In this document: one piece after another, positions 42,749 to 47,704 of the stretch
Position numbering within the stretch: the first letter of the stretch is position 1
Layout of the letters: every line of letters begins with the position of its first letter
Origin: Nemertoderma westbladi
Taxonomy: Eukaryota; Xenacoelomorpha; Nemertodermatida; Nemertodermatidae
DNA length: 47,704 nucleotides
Direction: 5' to 3'
Assembly (NCBI GenBank): GCA_032718475.1
Contig: JAUCBJ010005636.1
Location: 1-47,704 of the forward strand
Position numbers and translations under genes: made by a program
The notes under the pieces: model-generated
What the model was told of the DNA's origin: nothing
The model's input: only the letters and a program-made list of their open reading frames with translations
Databases searched by the model: none

Positions 42749-42757
42749 ATATTTTAG
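42749..42757. repeat. Target-site duplication of the MULE, right
   Basis: ATATTTTAG, identical to 38658-38666. Confidence 0.9.
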
Positions 42758-43069
42758 GACTAACTAATTGCGACAACATTTGAGATACAGGTTTGCGCTC
42801 GCGGTGGTCATTAAAACTGGTCACTTGGTTGCTATGAGATTGAACAGAAACTGGAAGTGTGTAAGGTCAGACGTTGGCTATTGTTAGCATATGTTTTTTT
42901 CATTCAATCATTTTCAGAGAGAACATTCATCATTCTCATATTATAGTCTGACGTAGCCCAGTTAGAGCGAAAACGTTCACTACGACAACACCTTAGTGTT
43001 TTCGATTATAGAACTCAAGGATCAGCCATTGCATAATGTAGTGCTTTGGTGTCCTTTCTTCAGTAAATA
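42758..43069. other. Between MULE and LINE, nothing seen
   Basis: No ORF or repeat recognised. Confidence 0.4.
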
Positions 43070-43255
43070 GGCATGGTGGACATCCCATGACTTTCTTGAG
43101 ACGCATCTTAAAGGACACTGGCCTTGAAGATGCGAATAATGTAACACATGTCATGGGTGATAGGGAATTATGGCCCGGCGCAATTTTGCCGGCACAGCAT
43201 TCTTAATATATATGTAAAGTATATAATGCAGCTGCAATGTGGCAAGCCGATAGAA
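43070..43255 (+). pseudogene. LINE 3' end fragment
   Basis: CATCCCATGACTTTCTTGAG, CTTAAAGGACACTGGCCTTG, ATGGGTGATAGGGAATTATG and CACAGCATTCTTAA then TGCAGCTGCAATGTGG match the end of the full copy at 46180-46345. Strongly 5'-truncated, same orientation as the next copy. Confidence 0.8.
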
Positions 43256-43639
43256 CTCAACTATAACATTCGGGAAAATTGTTGTTAATTTTGGTGTGTC
43301 TAAAAAAAACAAGTAGTGCAAATATGATGTGCAAATGTGATATGCAAAAGGTATGCAAATATGTATCGTGATCAGTGACCTTAAAACCAGAATAGATACA
43401 GCATAATCAAACCAAAGGCAAAATTTATCAGTTATAAATGTTTGTTACTTGTACTTTTCGTTCTCTGGGTACCACAATGGCACCAAAATTGGTTTGGATG
43501 ACCAAAAATATTTATAACTAATTTCATCGTCATCAGCGACCTCGAAAACCCATACCTTCAGAATTATCAAAACAAACACAAAACGTTTTAGTTTGACATT
43601 GTTTACTTGTAGGCCTACTTTCGTCCTGGGGGACCAAAA

Positions 43640-46345
43640 CAAGAGAGGCAAGTCACTAGACTAGCCTCAGTTAACACCCTAACACTCGGGTCCCCAATGC
43701 GACAAGGTGAGTTGACTGCTTTGACAGATAAGCTTTCTCTTAGCGCAGTGGGTATCTAAGAGCACCGAATGCAATCTGGACAGACTGATGAGGTTTTGAT
43801 AAAGGACATGGGGGGTGGTTGGCGACTCGCCCTCGCGTCAGCAGATGATAGTGGAAATGGTGGAATTGGTCTATTGATGAGTGCACATGCAGCATTGGAC
43901 AAAATAGACCAAATCTCTAACCGCATCATCCGTTGCCACTTCTCATGTTCTGGAAGACTGGCTAAGAAGTTTCCTAAGGTGGTTCTGATTGTGTGCTACT
44001 CTCCAACTAGTGTTGCCCCTGTAGAGGAGGTTGAAAATTTCTACCACAATCTACAAGCAGCTACTGATGGAGTGGATCAGCATGCATTCTTAACATTCCT
44101 GGGAGACTTTAATGCAAGTCTGCATAAATCACCTACATCGCCCTGGGTCTATAGCAATAGTGTCAACCGAAATTCCGTCCATCTTCAGGATTTTATTTCT
44201 GGAAAGGGATTGTTTTCGGCTTGGACCCAGTTCAAGAAGCGAACTGGAAAGCTATGGACTCATAGTTTATTTCGTAGGATAAAATGTTCCAGTAATTATA
44301 TTGTAAATGCTGTATATCGTTACACCGCGTTGCATAGTTCTAGAATTTTTGAAATGTGCAATTCCGAAAATCTGTTAATTTAGCGAATTATTAGTATTCC
44401 TAAGTACATACATACATAATCAATTACATACTTAATTATTGTGCTGTAGCGTAGGTAGACGATATGGGCTGATTGTGCGATTATAATATAATATAATATT
44501 TTCCATATGTTGCCTGCGGTAAATAAAGAAATAAATAAATAAATAGTGGACCCAGTTGTCACAAGTCCCATGTAGACCATATTTTGTTTCGTAGGAAATA
44601 CAGGAGCTCTATACAAGAATGTAATAGATTTACACTTTGACCCTTTTCCAGTGATCACCGCCTTATAGTGGCCAAGGTAAGACTTAGTCTGAGTGCTAGC
44701 AGAACAACGAAATCTGCCTTGCCGCGACTGACTGGTCCTCTATGTTGCAACAGCCAAGTGTGAGATCCAGCTTCACACTACAGCTGAGCAACAGGTATGA
44801 GGTTCTTGCCTCTGAGGAGGCAGATCACTGCGAGGGCTATACTTACTGCCTTCACAGAAGCAGTTAAGTTAGCAGCTGCAGAAACAGTTCCTGTATACCC
44901 TCGAAACAGGAAAAAGGCCACAAAATTCAGAAGTGCCGAAATGACCTCTATAAGGCGCAGAAAGAGTCCTGATTCAAACAGACTGCAGTTGCCAAGAATG
45001 CAGTTGAGGCTGCATCTAGGTCCCTGAACAGGCAGTACTCTGTTAATCTACAGGAGCTAATAAACCAACAGGTTGATGCCATCAATGATGCTGACGACAG
45101 CAGGCAATCATCCCAGGCATGGAAATCTATCAACTTGCTTACTGGGTGGAAAAGACAACCAACCAACAAGATTAAGGCAGAATCACCAGCTTTGAAAATC
45201 TCCTCAATAATGGCAGGGTATTGCCTGATAACTTTATAGAAGTAAAAGTGTCTGAGTCTGTACTCCCAGATATTCCCATTGGCGATTTCTCCTTTGCAGA
45301 AGTGAAGGCTGCTGCAAAGAGCATTTAGACCAATCGTGCCAGTGGAGTAGATGGTGTTCCCCCTGATGTCTTTAAAATACCTGAATGTTTAAAGCTCATC
45401 TATCCCATCATAGTAGACATGTACAGAACAACAAGAGTCCCACAAGAAATGAAAACAAATAAGTTGGTGCCAGTTCGCAAGAAGGGCAACCTAAGACTAT
45501 GGTTCTTTTTGGGAATCTCATTGATCTCGATTGCTGCAAAGCTATACAATATAATTATATTAAATCACATTAGGGATCCCATTGAGAGACTGCTCCGTGG
45601 AAATCAGAATGGATTCCGTAAAGGTAGTGGGACCATGGAGCCCATTTTGGCACTTAGAAGTATAATTGAAGAGTTATCAAAACGAAAGACAGGCATCTGG
45701 CTGTTATCTTTGTTGACTTCTTCAAGGCATTTGATTCAGTCTCTTGCTCACTATGTTCAGCATACTTTCATTATATGGGATTCCTGATGAAATTATTGCA
45801 GCAATAAGTTCAGTATACGATGGTTCGACAACATTTGTGTCTACTGTAGATGGTGACACAGAACCATTTGAAGTATTATGGGGAGTCCTCCAAGGAGACA
45901 CACTTGCGCCATTCTTGTTTATAATTGTGGTTGACTATGTTCTACGCATGTCCTTAGATCATCATAATGATGATGGGATGATGGTAACTCCACCTACTGG
46001 CTCCAGAAGTCGAGGAAATCCTGCCAAGTACCTAACTGATCTAGACTTTGCTGATGACTTAGGAGTACTCTCAGAATCACTAGAGGGAGCCCAATGGCTC
46101 CTCAGCTCATTAGATCAGGCTGCTTTTAGTGTTGGTCTTTTTATTTATTCCAAAAAGACCAAATGGAGTGAATAATCATGGAGGACAGCGCATGACTTTC
46201 TTGAGAAGCATCTTAAAGGACACTGACCTTGAAGATGCAGATGATCTAGCAAATATCATGGGTGATAGGGAGTTGTGGTGGCACAATTTTGTCGACAAGC
46301 CAGCACAGCATTCTTAAAAATGCAGCTGCAATGCAGCATGCCGAT
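43640..46345 (+). pseudogene. LINE copy with APE endonuclease and reverse transcriptase
   Basis: Endonuclease: SLSAVGI then EHRMQSGQTDEVLIKD, GGIGLLMSAHAALDKI, VLIVCYSPTSVAPVEE, AFLTFLGDFNASL, GKLWTH. Broken by an insertion at 44268-44548, then VDHILFRRKYRSS continues. RT: ASGVDGVPPDVFK, AAKLYNIIILNHI, NGFRKGSGTME, IPDEIIAAISSVYDGSTTFV, GVLQGDTLAPFLFIIVVDYV, DLDFADDLGVLSESLEG. The C-terminal segment between RT and MTFLRSILKDTDLED is missing (jump at about 46170), then the common 3' end. Five or more frameshifts and stops. The longest copy of this family here; RTE-like layout but clade not settled. Confidence 0.87.
44268..44548. mobile_element. Short insertion within the LINE (SINE-like)
   Basis: Interrupts the endonuclease frame between LWTH and VDP. 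It ends with AAATAAAGAAATAAATAAAT, a poly(A)-like tail as left by retroposition. About 280 bp, no coding capacity, no tRNA-like box recognised. Confidence 0.5.
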
Positions 46346-46875
46346 CCTAGTAGTGTAGGCCTACTTTCGTCCTGGGGGACTAAAACAACACCAAAAATTA
46401 TGGTTGCAATGCCAGAAAATATTTTTAACTTTTTTTTGCACTTGTCGGTAAATGGAAACCTATGCAACTTGGGAAACAGAGTGGAAGTTTTACGATAGCG
46501 GAGTTGTGTGTTTTACCACGCCGCACCATAAGCGTAGTTTGCATGTCCTTACATAGGTCTGCCAGACGCTGCCGTATTGAGTGACTAAAAGATCTGAGTT
46601 TGCTGATAAACGTATTGTAGTAATCACTGATTTAAGATAAGGTCATTGAGTTTACTAATAATAACTGAACTAATCATGAAATCATACTGACAAAAACTGG
46701 TAAGATCTGGTTCACTAACATAGCCTATCTATCGAATACATTCACACAACTAAACTAATAATGGCATTACACTGATTTATTTTATTTATTTATTTATTTA
46801 ATTCGTTAATAAAAACATATTTATTAATTTAATACGCACAACATAAAATATAAAATGATAAAACAACATAAGTAC
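46346..46875. other. Between LINE and LTR-like repeat
   Basis: Starts GTAGGCCTACTTTCGTCCTG, which also stands at 43610 just before this LINE's endonuclease; the piece may be a direct repeat flanking the LINE. Otherwise no feature; TTTATT microsatellite at 46777-46800. Confidence 0.45.
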
Positions 46876-47704
46876 TGTTCGCGCTTTCAGACCTTTGGCA
46901 GTTTAACCCGCCAAATTAGAATGTCTTCTAGATAATAAATCGCTTTTTAGTCTATGACAAGTATTTGATTCACTACACTAGTCGAAACCAATCCGTGCGC
47001 GACCATTCACCCGCTGGATATTCCCGGGAGATTGGGTTCGACGGTTTAATTTTTATTGCTATGTAAGCCTAATGTATTATTCGACTGACAGTAATATATA
47101 ATCTCTGACAATATTATTCACCTTCGGTAATATTAACAGTTCCTTTAGGACGTGGCGCTTTATCTATATAAACAGAGTTATGACTTAAACTACTCACAAC
47201 GATATGGCTTAATTATAATTCACATATATGGCGCATTCTTTAGGAATTGCTTCTTTAACAGACTCACTCATACACAATGCTGCACAATACTGCACACTAA
47301 TCTGCCAATCTTCACTGATTTTAGTCACATATAAAAGGAACACAGACTGAATCATGTAGGGTCTATCAAATAACATTAGATTCACTTCAAACCACTTTAA
47401 CATAAGTCACAATCGTTTATTTGTAACCCTTCTCTCTTACCTTCGGTATATCAAGAATATTGGGTTTAGGGGTTGTTTATCGTTATTCCAAATATAATTA
47501 TTCATCAACCATATTATGAAGAACTGACGGTAAATAGCAGTATAAAACAACAATGAAAACACTGATTGTTATGAGTTTGCAATGTTTCAGCAGTCAGCAT
47601 GTATGATCAGTCAGCAGTCATCAGAGTCTTTAGGTATGTAGTCAGTTAAAGGATATATGCCCTTTATAATTAAACCTACTAGTGTACGACTAAAAAGCAG
47701 TACA
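46876..47704 (-). repeat. LTR-like repeat, right copy (cut by window edge)
   Basis: Starts TGTTCGCGCTTTCAGACCTT and is the reverse complement of 1584 down to about 750, so its element points away to the right. The edge of homology at 46876 defines the CA end of the repeat. Confidence 0.5.

Noticed and set aside
43445-43651. Minus-strand ORF of 68 codons
   Set aside because: No domain and no splice context.
36621-47704. Search for gene A's first BAR exons
   Set aside because: No minus-strand segment with acceptor, donor and the KFSQSILNF- or DC..F-type patterns was found outside the mobile elements, so I place them beyond the window.
1-47704. tRNA, rRNA or other structured RNA genes
   Set aside because: I saw no convincing cloverleaf or conserved rRNA block, though faint ones could be missed by eye.

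Overview
The window is non-coding-rich, AT-rich nuclear DNA of an animal. Evidence: spliced genes with GT-AG introns of 0.1 to 7 kb, a conserved animal signalling gene family, several LINE (non-LTR) families, a Mutator-like DNA transposon, many MITE-like fold-back elements and long satellites. The palindrome TAGGCCTA is greatly over-represented (14 counted). In my experience this fits a marine invertebrate, perhaps a deuterostome, but the sequence alone does not fix the species. Almost all long ORFs are transposon debris or satellite reading-through; the host genes are made of short exons.

Host genes. Two genes of the GRAF/oligophrenin family (BAR-PH-RhoGAP regulators of Rho-type GTPases) lie head-to-tail on the minus strand. 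Gene A runs from beyond the right edge to a stop at 12128. Eight exons are visible (36620-36507, 29544-29380, 27278-27065, 23236-22989, 16881-16692, 13830-13684, 12634-12369, 12241-12128), coding for the second half of the BAR domain, a PH domain, a complete RhoGAP domain and a short tail without SH3. All splice phases agree and the joined reading frame is open. Gene B starts at 10472 with a good Kozak context and has four exons in the window (10472-10354, 7333-7185, 5221-5076, 2051-1938) coding for an N-terminal extension and the first half of a BAR domain; it continues beyond the left edge. The one exon both genes show has the same length (114 bp) and phase but only about a quarter identical residues, so the duplication is old.

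Mobile DNA. The best preserved element is a 4,082-bp Mutator-like transposon (38667-42748) with a perfect 9-bp target duplication. Its very long inverted repeats (over 1 kb) include coding sequence, so two convergent genes share a 207-residue N-terminal domain: a spliced plus-strand gene of unknown function and a minus-strand MULE transposase. Other elements are an ORF1+ORF2 LINE (about 30.7-35.1 kb), a LINE with an APE endonuclease and a GVLQGDTLAP-type reverse transcriptase in several copies (5.3, 14.0, 14.6, 24.4, 28.3, 43.1, 43.6 kb), a minus-strand LINE piece between 480-bp direct repeats (17.6-20.5 kb), an L2/CR1-like LINE 3' end (25.9-26.9 kb), five fold-back/MITE elements, and inversely oriented LTR-like repeats at the two window ends.

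Layout: 0-1.6 kb LTR-like element; 1.9-10.5 kb gene B with satellites and fold-backs in its introns; 10.5-12.1 kb intergenic, with a palindrome-rich 32-bp repeat; 12.1-36.6 kb gene A, its introns full of LINEs and satellites; 36.6-47.7 kb probably still intron of gene A, carrying the MULE, LINE copies and the second LTR-like repeat.
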